Positions 1 to 14,139 of a stretch of DNA of 64,000 nt are shown here, in pieces. A model generated the notes under the pieces. The model did not search any database, was not told where the DNA came from, and saw only the letters and a list, made by a program, of their open reading frames with translations. A program made the position numbers and the translations under genes. The DNA lies in NCBI RefSeq assembly GCF_949987515.2, contig NC_082703.1, positions 7,278,680 through 7,342,679 of the forward strand. Direction: 5' to 3'. The DNA comes from Delphinus delphis (Eukaryota > Chordata > Mammalia > Artiodactyla > Delphinidae). Position 1 is the first letter of the stretch; every line of letters begins with the position of its first letter.

Positions 1-9
1 CTGGGTGTG

Positions 10-155
10 GTGCAAGCTTGGGGAAATGATTTAACTTTTCTTGGCTTCTCCTCTGTACAAATGGGGCTAATTGTACCCTTCTTACAGCACTGTTGGGAGG
101 ATTCGGGAGTTAATGGAAGTGAAGCGCCTACAGCAGTGTCGGCCATGAAGTAGCA
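10..155 (+). repeat. MIR SINE fragment
   Basis: Diverged MIR: the typical run 'tgatttaac...tctcctctgtacaaatggggctaat' followed by a 'gggaggattcgggagttaat' segment, which is the conserved end of MIR. Confidence 0.7.
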
Positions 156-1797
156 GTCATGTAAGACTGCTATTACCAATATCTTTGCCAAATCAGGATT
201 TAATTCTTTTGGTGCATCTGACTCTCTGGTGAGAAACCAAAATTAAACCTGTGTTGGAGCAGCTGCCTCATTTACTGGAGCTAGATGTATGCTAGGCAGT
301 AAACGGCACCAGAACTTCTTGAATATATGCAGAACTTAGTTGCTTATTCATGTTTCTGGTCCACAATGTCCTGACAGTCATTCTAATAAAGTTTATAGCA
401 ATCTAGGATGTTAAATGTGGAAAGGATATTAAGAGCATTTGGTATAACAGTTTCTGAACGCCAGTGAATAAAATGACTGTATCATGGGGACTCAAAAAAA
501 TTCAGAGATTCTGGTTTTATAAAGTCAGAAGTGAGGTTTTGAATTCTATGTCTTTCAAACTTTGCAAATAATTCCGATGCATAATCCAGGTCATTGAAGG
601 CCCAAAATGTTAAAACCTCATCGTTTTGGGCTGGTGTGAAACCCAGACTCCCCGGCTCGTGAGGCTAAGATGCCGTCCTCTTTACTCTCACCTATTTCCA
701 GTAGAAAGGGCACTTGCACATGGGTTTCGATTTCGAGATTTCCACGAGCACGGCAGAACTGTTAAGTAAGATTCAGCCGGCCAGATGGTACTATTCTTTA
801 CTCTCCTTAAGCACTTGCTCTGTACTGTAGCCCACTGACCCCTTCTGCTCAGATACCTTCTACATCCTCTCTAATTGACACACTGTTTCTTCTTTCTAGC
901 CTTTCATATACTTTGTAGTCCCTCTGATATCATTCAAAATTACTGAATTTTGGCTGTTTCCCTATGATTTTAGGGTTCCTGGTAATGTCAGTCTTCGAGC
1001 TGGAAGGGGTCTTAGGGATTAATTAATGTGACTCCCTCCTTTTACAGGTGATGGACACTTCTCTGCGGCCACTGGGCTGGCAAATCATAATCAGGACCAG
1101 AATCTAGTCTATTGATTCCAAGTTAATTCAAGGTAGTTTTCCTCTAAAAAACACACAGAAGCCAACACAAGTGTTTCTTGTTCTCCATCCCACTTAAGCC
1201 TCACTTTTTAGTTTTCAGCATCTTTTATCTCTATATCACTGTGGCTGATTCTGGACTTTCTTTTTTATTATATGATAACTTCTCTCACTTCTTATATTAT
1301 TCAGTACGCATTTTCAGGAAATGCTGATGGTCTGATAAGGTTACCTCTTTCCTTTATCAACAGCACACTTTGCCCAGCAGGCCAAATTCTCGTATTTTGT
1401 GGATGAGTTTCTAGGCTAGAGTTTGTGGGAACATTTTTATCACAAATAATTCTATTTCATGGTATGGTTTCATGGTCAAGACTTACAAGACCTGGTAATA
1501 TACTGAGGAACAGATATGAGAAGGTGACCATTTCTTCTGTCTCCGGATCATGAGACACAATTGGGGCAAGGCCATAGGAACCAAGGCAGAGCTCCTGCCC
1601 GCCCACTAGGGTGACCATTCTAACCTCAGTCATTAGAGACAGTGTTAAATGCACCAGAGCAGCCCGGGTGCCTTGAGAGCCTGAGGCCGGCTCTCAACAA
1701 AGAGCAAAAGGCTTAGTTATGGCTGTACGTCTGGACAAATCTTAATCATAAAGATTCTCCTCAAAGACTCTGAAGCGATTTGAAGTCTCATTGGTAC
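156..1797. other. KCNU1 intron 16 sequence, nothing further recognised
   Basis: Apart from the possible MIR piece near 1 kb, no exon, RNA gene or clear repeat is visible. I specifically searched the minus strand for the next KCNU1 exon (LILNP...LGFFIA) and did not find it. Confidence 0.6.
960..1130 (+). repeat. MIR-like remnant
   Basis: Weak similarity to the MIR segment around 'tttacaggtgatgg' and 'aggaccagaatctag'. Very diverged; assignment tentative. Confidence 0.4.
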
Positions 1798-1866
1798 CAG
1801 TAACCGTGACACACGGACTTGTGTTCGATGGCTATCAGCATGAGGTGCATCTTCACGAAGCAGAGC
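1798..1866 (-). CDS. KCNU1: KCNU1 exon 16: RCK1 end (3' boundary tentative)
   Basis: 69 nt, phase 2 to 2, residues 527-549 plus two bases: [20 protein letters not shown] then GY and TG. The acceptor is strong (TTCCTTCCCAG|GCT). Reading on reaches an in-frame TGA soon after, so a donor must be used here. TG|GTACCA fits the mouse length and the Cys split codon, but it is a weak donor. The next exon (LILNP segment) was not found below 1798. Confidence 0.85.
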
Positions 1867-4800
1867 CTGGGAAGGAAGACAAGCAATCGTGAGGCAAGCG
1901 AGGACAGCAGAGCCCCAGGTCACAACAATACGACGGACACTCTGTGCTCTCTGCCTGGGCGGACACCACCCCCTCCGCAGAGGGAGAGCCTCTCAAATGT
2001 GGAATGTTCGCTGGAAAGTGAATCCATCCTGGAGTAACGCAGAGCCAGTGCACCAAATGGGACAGGGATGAACCTGTCCCGCACAGACTGTGAACCTCCA
2101 GGCTGCAGACACTCAGACTTACTCATCCTTATACCTTCTGTGTTTGTCACTGAGCCTGGTCTAGAGTGAGCCCTTTGTGGACACTGGGGAAAGAATGCAT
2201 TGCACAAAAATGACGAAAGTGTTTCCCTTAACTTACCGGCAAACATCAGGAAAGCTCATTCCAGCAAAGTCATCAGAGAGGCGTTGAGTCAGGATTTTGT
2301 TCTTCAGGCCGCTGAAGAAATGTTTCTGCCAGGGCTCTTTAGGGCAGATCTGGAACACACATGAGGCACAGTGATGTGGAAAATGGGATATTCGATATAC
2401 AAACTGAGTATTCTGCTCAGCACCAAACCAGTACCCATTGCATTCAGGTCCCAGAAAGGAGATTTGTCCTCGTGCTTAACTAGAGAAATGTCAAAGGAAG
2501 AACAAAAACTCTAACATACATCTCAACTATTTCCAGGGTGAAGTAGGAGCATCACGACTTAGTTCCTCCCCAGATGGCATCCACGCCTCCTGCTGGAAAT
2601 TAATTCTTCTTCCAATAATTTCAGCAAGGTAGACTGGTTTTTGTGTCAGGAACAATAAGATGGTAAGAATAATGTGGAATCTAACTTGTCTCCCCCTAGG
2701 TATGGCTGTGTAAGATTTTTTTAAAGAACATATCAGTTTTCTACTCACTGACTAACCATATACCACAAAGATGAAAATATTCTTGACTTCTGCTCAGTAT
2801 CAGAACCCTTCTTGGTTTAAATAAACTCAAAAAGCCATCCTGATCAATGGAAATGAGAACGTAAAAATCAAGGGCAGTGGTAGGCTTCTAGAGAAATGGG
2901 GGATGTGACAAAAGGATTTCTCTCAAAAAAAAGCTAAATGTTGTCTAACTGGGGGCGGGGGGCAGATGTTGCTGAGTAACTCATCTCTGACATCTGTGTA
3001 AGACCCCCAGGGATTCTGTTTTGCTCTATTTGCATCCTCCTCCATCCACAGCCGTAAGAATCACCACCACGCTGCTCTGACAGGGCACGACGGGCCCCTT
3101 AAAGCCCAGAATCTCCAATGAAAGCCTGGAATTCCTAGGAACTCAGAAACACCACGGCAGTGGAGAGTTAAGGCCAGTTCAGAAACACTCCTCAGATGGT
3201 CATCTTGTGGTTTAGGAAGAACAAAACAAAAACAAACACACAAACAAAAAAATTCTGCCCTGCTAATAAAAAGGACCACCTCTTTCCAATACACCTCATC
3301 ACCGTCTCAAGATGCAGCTGACTCTCTTGCACTTTCCCCCTTTCTTAAAGTCCTCTCCCTGTGCAGTTCAAGTCACTAAGTCCTCATGACCAAAGAAACT
3401 GGCTTACTGCTGCTAATCCAAATGTTCCAGGTTCTGCAAGAGGGTAAAAAATAGCCATAGAGATGAAGATGTCCTGAGTCAGGTGTTTTTTCTTTTTTGC
3501 AATAAAGACATTTTATTTATTTAAACATCTTTATCAGAGTATAATTGCTTTACAATGGTGTGTTAGTTTCTGCTGTATAACAAAGTGAATCAGCTATACA
3601 TATACATATATCCCCATATCCCCTCCCTCTTGCATCTCCCTCCCACCCTCCCTAACCCACCCCTCTAAGTGGTCACAAAGCACCGAGCTGATATCACTGT
3701 GCTATGCAGCTGCTTCCCACTAGCTATCTATTTTGCATCTGGTAGTGTATATATGTCCATGCCACTCTCTCACTTCGTCCCAGCTTACCCTTCCCTCTCC
3801 CCGTGTCCTCAAGTCCATTCTCTACGTCTGCGTCTTTATTCCTGTCCTGCCCCTACGTTCTTCAGAACCATTTTTTTTTTTTAGATTCCATATATATGTG
3901 TTAGCATACAGTATTTGTTTTTCTCTTTCTGACTTCACTCTGTATGACAGACTCTAGAAAAAACTTAAAATAGAACTACCATATGACCCAGCAATCCCAC
4001 TACTGGGCATATACCCTGAGAAAACCATAACTCAAAAAGGGACATGTACCACAATGTTCATTGCAGCACTATTTACAATAGTCAGGACATGGAAGCAACC
4101 TAAGTGTCCATCGACAGATGAATGGATAAAGATGTGGCACATATATGCAATGGAATATTACTCAGCCATAAAAAGAAACAAAATTGAGTTACTTGTAGTG
4201 AGGTGGATGGACCTGAGTCAGTTTTTTTTAAAATCAGAACGGGAAACAGGATCACAAGATGGATTTTGGATTTGGATAGTAGAATCGGGAGCATGAAAAA
4301 ATCAGTTAGATTAGATCTAATCTAAATTTAAGTTTAAGGCAATCCTCTGCGCCTAGAACCAACTGGAGATGCTCCTCAGACTACGATTTCTCACCATATA
4401 ATCAATATAGATCAACAGAGTCAGAATACATGGCATTGACCTAAGGCTTTCTAATCTGACTGCCCAGAAGTTTTACAAATATTCACTCAATACCTGGATA
4501 AAATCAGGTTATGAGTAGATTAGCAAGTCTTATTTCATAGATGCAGAAACTGACAGAGAAAGTTTAAGTGCCTAATCTGAGCAAAACTGGACATAAGACA
4601 CTAGCATCCGGATCGTTAAACCTAAGTTAGTAGGTTTAAGTAACTGAATTAATTTTAGTTCATTAATTTAATTAATTACAGAATCTAAGTCACCAGAGCA
4701 GAGTACAACATGCAAACATCTTGCCCTGTTTACAATTTCTGAAAGAGAGTTTCAGACTTCACCCCCCCGCCAAAAAATCCTCATGACCACAAATCTCTCT

Positions 4801-7800
4801 TAATTCCTATCTTCCAAAAGCCACCTTATGAATATTGACAGGTGACCATCATCACTGAGGAGGTTCCAACTTTAGATAAACAAACAATAAAAAAAAACAA
4901 ACCCAACAAACAACAACAGCAATAAAGCCACAACAGGGCAGGTTGTACATCTCTTACCTTCTATATTTTCATGAAGGAGACAAAGGTTTCATATAGAGTT
5001 CACACTCTATTTTCTCTAGACACAGAGATTAAAAATCACAATCCTCACAACACGTATTGCAGTTATCCTGCACTTTCTAAGCTTACAACACAAAGGCAAT
5101 GTCCTCACAAGCCATTTCCTGGGCTACACACAGTGACCACTAAGGGAAGGTTAAAGCATGTTCGCTGTATCATCACCAAGGCTCATTCCTACCGCCTGAT
5201 GGTCGATTTTATTTCTCTGTATATGGCATCTCCTCGCATTCACAGGGGGAATTACTAGAGAATGCTGTGGTTTCCGGTTAGCATTTTGCTGATCAGAGTA
5301 TCTCTTGAATCTTATACCTCTTTTGCTTTTCCTTAACAGCACCAAGGAAAGGACCAGAAAAGGTGTACAGATTTTTTTAAATTTATTGGACAAAGGAAAT
5401 AAAGTGCAAAGAGAAGTCAAGAAGAGGCAAAGGTGGATGCATAATTAAATGGAGAGAAAGGTGTCTCTCTGGAGAGGTTCTGGACAATAGGATACCAGGC
5501 CCAGATGAGGGTTAGAACATCTTTCCCAGAGCATTTCACAGAGATGGCATTTGGAAGGCATACTATGTGCTACAGTATTTCATCCCAGTAGTCCATTTAG
5601 CCATTTATTTTGTCTCAAACAAAGGTATCAAAGGACCTGATGTAGGGCTTCCCTGGTGGCGCAGTGTTTGAGAGTCCGCCTGCCGATGCAGGGGACACGG
5701 GTTCGTGCCCCGGTCCGGGAAGATCCCACATGCCGTGGAGCGGCTGGGCTCGTGAGCCATGGCCGCTGGGCCTGCACGTCCGGAGCCTGTGCTCCGCAAC
5801 GGGAGAGGCCACAACAGTGAGAGGCCCGCGTAAAAAAAAAAAAAAAAAAAAAAGACCTGATGTAGAAGACTGGGAGAAGATATTTAACAGCCAGAGGCAC
5901 GGGGCATAGTGGTGAGACTGTAAGTCAGACAATTCTACATCTGCTACTTACTAACTTACTATTAGTTAGTGTCCATGACTGGGATACTACCTTGAAATAT
6001 TGAGGGAAACACAAAATGTACTTAAAATGCATGACACACAGTAGGCATTCAACATGTGGCTACTATTATTATTACTGCATAGAATATCCCAAAATAACCC
6101 GGAAAATTAGATTTTAATATTATTTGTATTATTATTTCTCTTTGATGAATATAATTTATTATTATGTCAATTACTTGGTATTTAACATATATTTAAATGT
6201 CTGATTTCTCCACTAATAACATAACCTTTATTTATATTTCTACCTTCAATAACTCAAAGTGCTTCTACATTTATGAATACATTTACTGTCATAACGTCAT
6301 GGATTGCTGGGAGGAAGCAGGGTTATGATTTCTATTTTGCAGGTAAATATTCTTAGGCAACAATAAGATAAACAACTTCTTCAAGGTCAGTGTGGTACTT
6401 GGAACTTCAATCTAGATGTCTCAATCCCTTCCCAGCTCAAGTAGAAGTCAAATCTCATTTCTTGGGGCCTTCTTGCTTCCCTCAATTTTTATTTTCTATT
6501 CCTGATATTAATTTATGAGGACATGGGGATAGAGCCAAGATTCAACATCAGTTTCCAAGGTTACCTTCTTGTTTTGCTCAATAAATAGAGATGTTAGAAA
6601 GGTACACAAGCCTGGCACCAAACAGCCTTGGGCGATAAATCCGAGCTTTAATTCAGCAAAGCAGATGATGTTGTCTCCAGTATTCCAGTTCCAGCTGGGG
6701 ATCTTTGGCAGAAAAACCTGTTTCATGGTAGAAAGTATTAGAAACAGACTTGTGGATACAGAGAACAAACTAGTGGTTACCAGTGAGAAGAGGGAAAGAG
6801 GGAGGGGCAAGACAGGGGAAGGGGATTAGGAAATACAAACTACTATGTATAAAGTAAATAAGCAACAAGGACATAATGTACAGCACAGGGAAATACAGAC
6901 ATTATTTTGTGATAACTTAAATGCAGTGTAATCTATAAAAATATTGAATCACTACGTTGTACACCTGAAACTAATACGATATTGTAAATCAACTGTACTT
7001 CAGTAAAAGAAAAGAAAGTCAAATATTAGAAAGAAATATACCTCAAGAAAGTTCCCCGAATTTGCAATCATTTTGTTCGCTTGTTTTATGTTTTTGAAAT
7101 ATAATTAACGTATAAAATTATATTAGTTTCAGGTGTACAACGTTCAATATTTGTATATATTGTCAAAGGATGACCACAATAAGTCCAGTTAACATCCATC
7201 ACTACTGTAATTACAAGGTATTTTCTCTTGTGATGGGAACTTCGAAATTCTATTCCCTTAGCAACATTTAAATATAAAATAAAGTATTATTAACTACAGT
7301 CACCATGACTCTTTTATACTAGAAATTTATACCTTTTGTTCCTGTTCCCCCATTTTGCCCACCCCCACTTCTGGCAACCACCAACCTGTTCTGTGAATCT
7401 ATGAGCTCAGGGTTTCTTTTTTGCTGTTATTCAACATATGAATGAGATCACATGGTATTTGTTTTTCTCTGTCTGACTCATTTCACTTAGCATTATGCCC
7501 CTGAGGCCCACTCGTGTTGTTGCAAATGGCAAGATTTAGGGTTTTTTTAATACTTTTTGAGAAGACTGTGTATTCTGGTGCTTTTGAATGCAATGTTCTG
7601 TATTTGTCTAAGTCATGAGGTATAATATGTTGTCTAAGGCCAATGTTTCCCTATTAATTTTTTTATCTGGATGATCTATCCATTGAAGAAAGTAGGGTAT
7701 TAAAGTCCCCAACTATTACTGTATTGCTATTTCTCCATTTAGATTTGTTAACATCTGCTTTATAAATTTAGGTCCTCCTATGCTGGTGTCATAAATATTT

Positions 7801-10800
7801 ACAAATGTTATATCCTCTTGTGGGACTGACCCTTTTGATAATGTAATGCCCTTCTTTTTCTCTTACTACAGTCTTTGTTTTAAAGTCTATTTTGTCTGAT
7901 ATAAGTATAGCTTCCCCAGATTTCTTTTGCTTTCCATTGGCATGGAATCTATTTTTCCATCCCCTCACTTTCAGTCTGTGTCCTTATATCTAAGTTTCTT
8001 GTAGGCAGCGTATAGATGGGTCTTATTTTTTTTGTCTATTCAGCCACTCTATGTCTTTTGATTAGAAAATTCAGTCCATTTATATTTAAAGTAATTATTG
8101 GTAAGTATGTATTTACTGCCATTTGTCAAGTGTTTTCTGAAAGTTTTATAATTCCACTGTTCCTTTCTTCTCCTCTTGCTCTCTTCATCTTTGATTTGAT
8201 GACTTTCTGTAGCAGTATGCTTAGATTCCTTTCTCTTTATCTTATTTACTATAAATTTTTGCTTTGTGGTTACCATGAACCTTGCATAAAACAACCTACA
8301 AGTCTCTTTTAAGTTGATAGTAACTTAAGTTTGATCACATCAAAAGCTCTATATTTTTATCCCCACAACCCAAGTTTTATTTTTGATACTACAATTTACA
8401 TCTTTTTATTTTATGTATCATTTTACAAATTATTGTAGTTATTTACTACTTTTGTCTTTTAATCTTCATACTAGCTTTGTAAGTGATTAATCTATCACCT
8501 TTACAACATTAGAATATTTGGAATTTTACTATATATTTACCTTTACCAATGAGACTTATATTTTCATATGTTTACCTTTTACTAATTACCCCTTTCACTA
8601 CAGCTTAAAGAAGTTCCTTTAACGTTTCTTGTAAGGTCTGTCTATTGGTGATGAACTCTTTTAACTTTTGCTTGTCTGGAAACCTCTTTATCGTTCCTTT
8701 GATTCTGAATGACAACTTTGCTGGGTAAAGTATCCTTGGTTGGCAGTTTTTTTCTTTTTCTTTTAGCACTTTGAATATATTGTGGCACTGCCTTCTGGCC
8801 CGCAAAGTTTCTGTTGAAAATCTGCTGATAATCTTATGGGAGTTCCCATATATGTAACAAGTTGTTTTTCTCTTGCTACTTTTAAAATTCTCTCCTTGTC
8901 CTCAACTGTTGACACTTTAATTAGAATGTGCTTGATATGGATCTCTTTGGGTTCCTTTTATTTGGAACTTTCTGGGCTTTGTGGATCTGAATATCTGTTT
9001 AGGAAAGTTGACAGCCATTATTTCTTCAAGTCAGTTCTCTACCCATTTCTCTCTCCCTTCTCCTTCTGGGACTCCTATAATGTGAATGTTGGTCCACTTG
9101 ATGTTGTCCCATAAGTCCCTTTAAGCTATCTTCACTCTTTTTCATTCTTTTTTCTTTCTGCTGCTCTGATTATGTGAGGTCTACACTCTCTATTCTATCT
9201 TCAGGTTTGCTGATCCTTTCTTCTGCTTCCTCTGGTCTGCTGTTGAACCTCTCTATTATGTTTTTTTTTGCAGTTCAGTTATTGTATTCCTCAGCACTGT
9301 GACTTCTATTTGGTACTTTTTAATATTTTCTATCTCTCTGTCGAAATTTTCACTTTGTTCATCCATTCTTCTCCTGCTCAGTGAGCATCTTTATGACTGT
9401 TACTTTAAACTCTTCATCAGAAAAGTAGCTTATATCCTTTTCATTAAGGTCTTTTTCTGAGGTTTTGTCTTGTTCTTTTGTTTGGAAGATATTCCTCTGT
9501 TTCTTCCTTTTATTTGACTCTCTGTGTTGGTTTCTGTGCATTGGACAAAAAAGCCACCTCTCCCTGTCTTGAATGAGTGGACTTGTGTAGTAGATGAGTC
9601 TTACTGTTCAACGCTGCCCTAGCCCTTGGTTGTTTCTCAAACCCTTGTCATTGTCCAATCTGCCTACTTTATTTTTAGTGGCTCCGAGTACTTAAGGGTG
9701 TGCCAAGACCTGTCCATGGCCCCAAGGGGAGAATCTCAGTCAGCACCTAAATTCAGAATGACTGGACTCCAGACCATCAGGCAATAGCTTTTAAAGTATG
9801 TAAACATAACTCTTTCCAAATTTACATTTTTATGTAATTAACAATCTTAATGGGGCTCCAAATTTCACCTGCAACTGGCAAAAGCTTTTTGTGTGTAGAC
9901 TCATTATAAAATAATAAGTTCATATATTACTTAGATGAACTAAGTTCATTTAGTTCTACAGACTAAAAGGGGAGGAGACTGAACAGGCTATAATGTTACA
10001 ATACCTTGTTATGGGACTGAAGTATCTGTATGATGACTCTGGTATTAGGGTAATAGTTCTTGATAGAGAGCACCCTACAAAAATAACAAATATGCTCATT
10101 AGTGATGTGCCATATCCAATGTCTTTACAATATAATTCAATTCAAAGTTAAGTTGATGTGTGGGTAAGCACAGGAAAAGAGCACATTATAAAGTTCATTG
10201 TTATGATCTTCAATAGCACACACATGGAAGAGTGCTATGGTTTCAGTGACTTAGTAAATTAAATCTACGGAAAGGTAAGCTTTTGGTATTAAGAGTGGTC
10301 TTCTGGGAGCAATTCCTGAGGAGGAAATAATCAGTTTCATATATTTTAGTCTTCAAACTCAAACACATGAATTACAGAAAAAAACAGAGACGGAATTGCT
10401 ATCTATAGCTCAAAGTAGCTAACAGACTCTCTAATCCAACTTTCTTATTTTACAAATTAAGAAACTAAGATCTATCTTATATTTACTGTACGTTACAAGT
10501 TCTCAGGCTTCTCTTGCTTTTTGTAGAGTCACCTTCAGCTACGTGTGTTTATTTTGCTCTGGGGCCAACAGTTCATCTGGGTTAGGTACAATGGCATTGC
10601 CCTCAGAATGACAGTTTGAATCTCTTACCACAAATTGAGTTCCTGCTCATAGATAGTTCACAGTTCAAGATGGTAACACTAACCCTAGCCATCTTGAAAA
10701 TACTGCCAATAGTCAAAAGCACATCACACTGAACCATGCACAATCTTTCACTAGGACTACTGGAGAAAAACCCCAGTAAATAAAGTCTAAGAATAAGGTT

Positions 10801-13800
10801 CACAAACCACAAATGCCGTCTTTATTTCTGAGGGGCTGTTAGTCAGAATGGTGCTATCCGAACAGTTATCAGTTATTCGTATGCTTGCTTTTTAAATTTA
10901 GACAGCTATTATCCCTACGGAACTCCAGCAAAGTAAGTGGAGAAGCACATTGACACACAGTAAACTCTATTTTGATTTCCTTTTTCATACATCTGCAGAG
11001 TCTCTGGGGCCAAAAAATAAGGCAGAAACCTGGAATATGATGAACCCTGTGCTGTGATACATGACATCTGTTTAGTCCTATGCATGGGGCTTTATTTTAA
11101 AAGAGATAAAAATAAGATCAGCATTGGAGCATGTAAGACACAGTGCCAGCTTCTTACCTCATAATGTTTGAAGTGTCTTCAGCATGTGAATCACTGCACA
11201 GAGGGTTGGCTATAATCAGGCATGCTTCTGCAGAGTCCACCTATTCTTCAAGATTAAACAGCAGCCACCTTGTTAATTATATATGGGAAATGCTTACGTG
11301 TTCCCCTTTGGGGTTTTCTTATGGTTTCATCATACAATTTCCAAAAAGGAAGAGAGCACACTTGGGAAGGACTTGTGATAAGGATGTCTTTACATCAGAA
11401 TCACAGTCCAGCAAATGCTGAAAGGGGCTGCATAGACGGACCAGAGTCTCCAACACAGATGTAGATTGCTTTAAAATGGAACAAGTGCATAAGGATATTT
11501 TTCCTATGATCCAGAAACGTCAATTTATGACTAGTGATGAGTAATAAGATCTTTTTAAGCAACTCCCTGTATAGTTATTAACCTTTCAGAATAGCAAAAA
11601 AATTACTGAAGTGGCTCTTATAACCCCAAGTTGCAGGAAAGAGAAAGATTATACTGTGTTTGTCAATTTTTGCTTCAATTCTTTGTGTTGACTCTATAGA
11701 TCTCTGCTTTAAAAAACTGAACCTTTTGCTCCATATGATTGTGAGAAACCTAAAACATGAGAGGAAGTTGGCCTTCATCTTAAACGCAAGATGTCTAGAG
11801 GGTTGGCTGTTGCTCATCTCTTTTAGTCTCGGCCTAACTGGGATCTCTGCGATTTTCCTTCATGCCTTTCCTATCAGAGGGCATATCAGTGTGTTTAGGA
11901 GAAGCCGGTAAAAGCTGACAGACTCCTAGAAATCTGTCATCTGGTAAGAATCCCACTTGGATAGAAAGATCTAACACACTTCTGCTATCCACAACTTTTT
12001 CAGATGTCTTAGACTGATAACATAAAACTGTTCTAGATAGAGAATTTAGTGAAATTAAAAAATTTAAATATAAATGTAGGTAAATAGTGAGGTCTGCTCG
12101 GTATCTGTCAAGAAGGATTTGGAGGTCAATTACTAACATTTCTTTATGATCAGTTTTTAAAGTTGAAGAAGTTGTATTTCCCCCAATTCAAGAGTCTGGA
12201 GTAATCCTTTGGGAAGAGCAATACACACTATTGTCTTAATTGCTGCAGCTTAGGAAAACGACAAGGAGGAAAAGAACTAGATCTCACCGCAACTCGCCTC
12301 AGATCCTCCCACTTCAGTGCAGATCCAGAAACGAAAGTTGTATAGGCCATGTAGCACTTAAATATGGTTTCCAATTCCAAAGAAGGAGGAACCCTGGATA
12401 AAGAGCATAGTGCCAGGTATGGAAAAAGAAGATTGGCTTTGGTTTAGAGACTGTTACATTATTTAGTGCATTTAATAAAAACTCTAATCTTCTCTTGGAA
12501 AACATCCATCCTCCATTATTAATCCACGTGCTTAGGTGATGTGGACACCACTAGCCTAATTCCAGAAATGGGTCTGAAGCTCACGGGCAATCAATCACAG
12601 GGACATGAAAAAATACAAATCAGATTAATGCCAAAAAAAGGGGGGAGGGAATTACTAAGAACAAAGAAGTTCAGGACCAATGAAAACATTTCAATTATTC
12701 AAAAAGACATAGCATTCTAAAACAACTATGAATTTAATAAAATAGCTTCTAAATATACAAAAAATTTTAACAAGATGAGAGAAATACATGAACCTGCCAC
12801 TGTAATGACAGATTTCAAAGCATCTCTCTCAATTACTGACAGATCAAGGAGAAAAAATAATCAAGTTTGATATTTATAAATTCTGCAAACAATATTTAAG
12901 ATATCTAATTTAAATTTTTTTCACCTTTATTGAGGCAAAATTGACAGTTAAAATCGTAAGATATTTAGTGTACAACATGATGATTTGATGTATGTATACA
13001 TTGTGAAAGGATCCCTCCCATTATTTAATTAACACATCCATCACCTCACATATTTACCTTTTTGGGGGGTGATGACATTTAAATTCTACTCTCCTAGCAA
13101 ATTTCAGTGATACAATACAGTGTTATCAACTATAGTCACCATGTTTTACGTTAGATCCTTAGACCTTATTCATCTTAAAACTGAAAGTCTGTACTCTTTT
13201 TACCAACCTCTCCCTATTTCCCCCAATCCCCAGACCCTGGCAAACCATCTTTCCACTTTCTGTTTCTGTAAGTGTGGCTTTTTAAAAAAATTCCAGATAT
13301 AAGTGACACCATGCATTTGTCTTTCTCTCTCTGGCTTATTTCACCAGCTTATAATGCCTGCCAGGTTCATCCATGTTGTTGCAAGTGACAGGACTTCCTT
13401 CCTTTTTAGGGTTGAATGATATTTCATATCATTCAAATATATATATATATATATATATATACACACCACATCTTCTTTATTCATTCATCCATACATGGAA
13501 ACTTAGGTTGTTTCCATATAATGGCTATTGTGAATAATTCTAATTTTCCTCAACAGCACACAAATATTTACCAAAATGATAATTTACTTGACCAATAAGG
13601 AAAGCCTCAACACTGCAAAAAAAAAGCTGCTGTACATATAATGACCTCTGATCACAGTACAATTAAAGTAAAAGTTAATAACAAAAAAATTAAAAAATAT
13701 TCATCATAGTTGGAAATTTTGAAAAACAGACTGCTAAAAATCTCATGAGCTATGAAGAAATTATAATGAAATTTATAAAATTCTTAGGAATTAATTATGT

Positions 13801-14099
13801 GAAAACACTAAATATCTAAGTCTTTGGATACAATAAAAGCCTGCTTTAGGGGAAAATTACAGCTTTGGACATTAATCTTGGAAGAAACCCAAGAAATAAG
13901 AAGAAAAGAGGGCTTCCCTGGTGGCGCAGTGGTTGAGAGTCCGCCTGCCGATGCAGGGGACAAGGGTTTGTGCCCCAGTCCGGGAAGATCCCACATGCCG
14001 CGGAGCGGCTGGGCCCGTGAGCCATGGCCCCTGAGCCTGCGCGTCCGGAGCCTGTGCTGCGCAACGGGAGAGGCCACAACAGTAAGAGGCCCGCGTACC

Positions 14100-14139
<40 letters not shown>

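Noticed and set aside
5645..5720. tRNA gene
   Set aside because: The tRNA-like head belongs to a SINE with poly(A) tail and target duplication, not to a folding tRNA.
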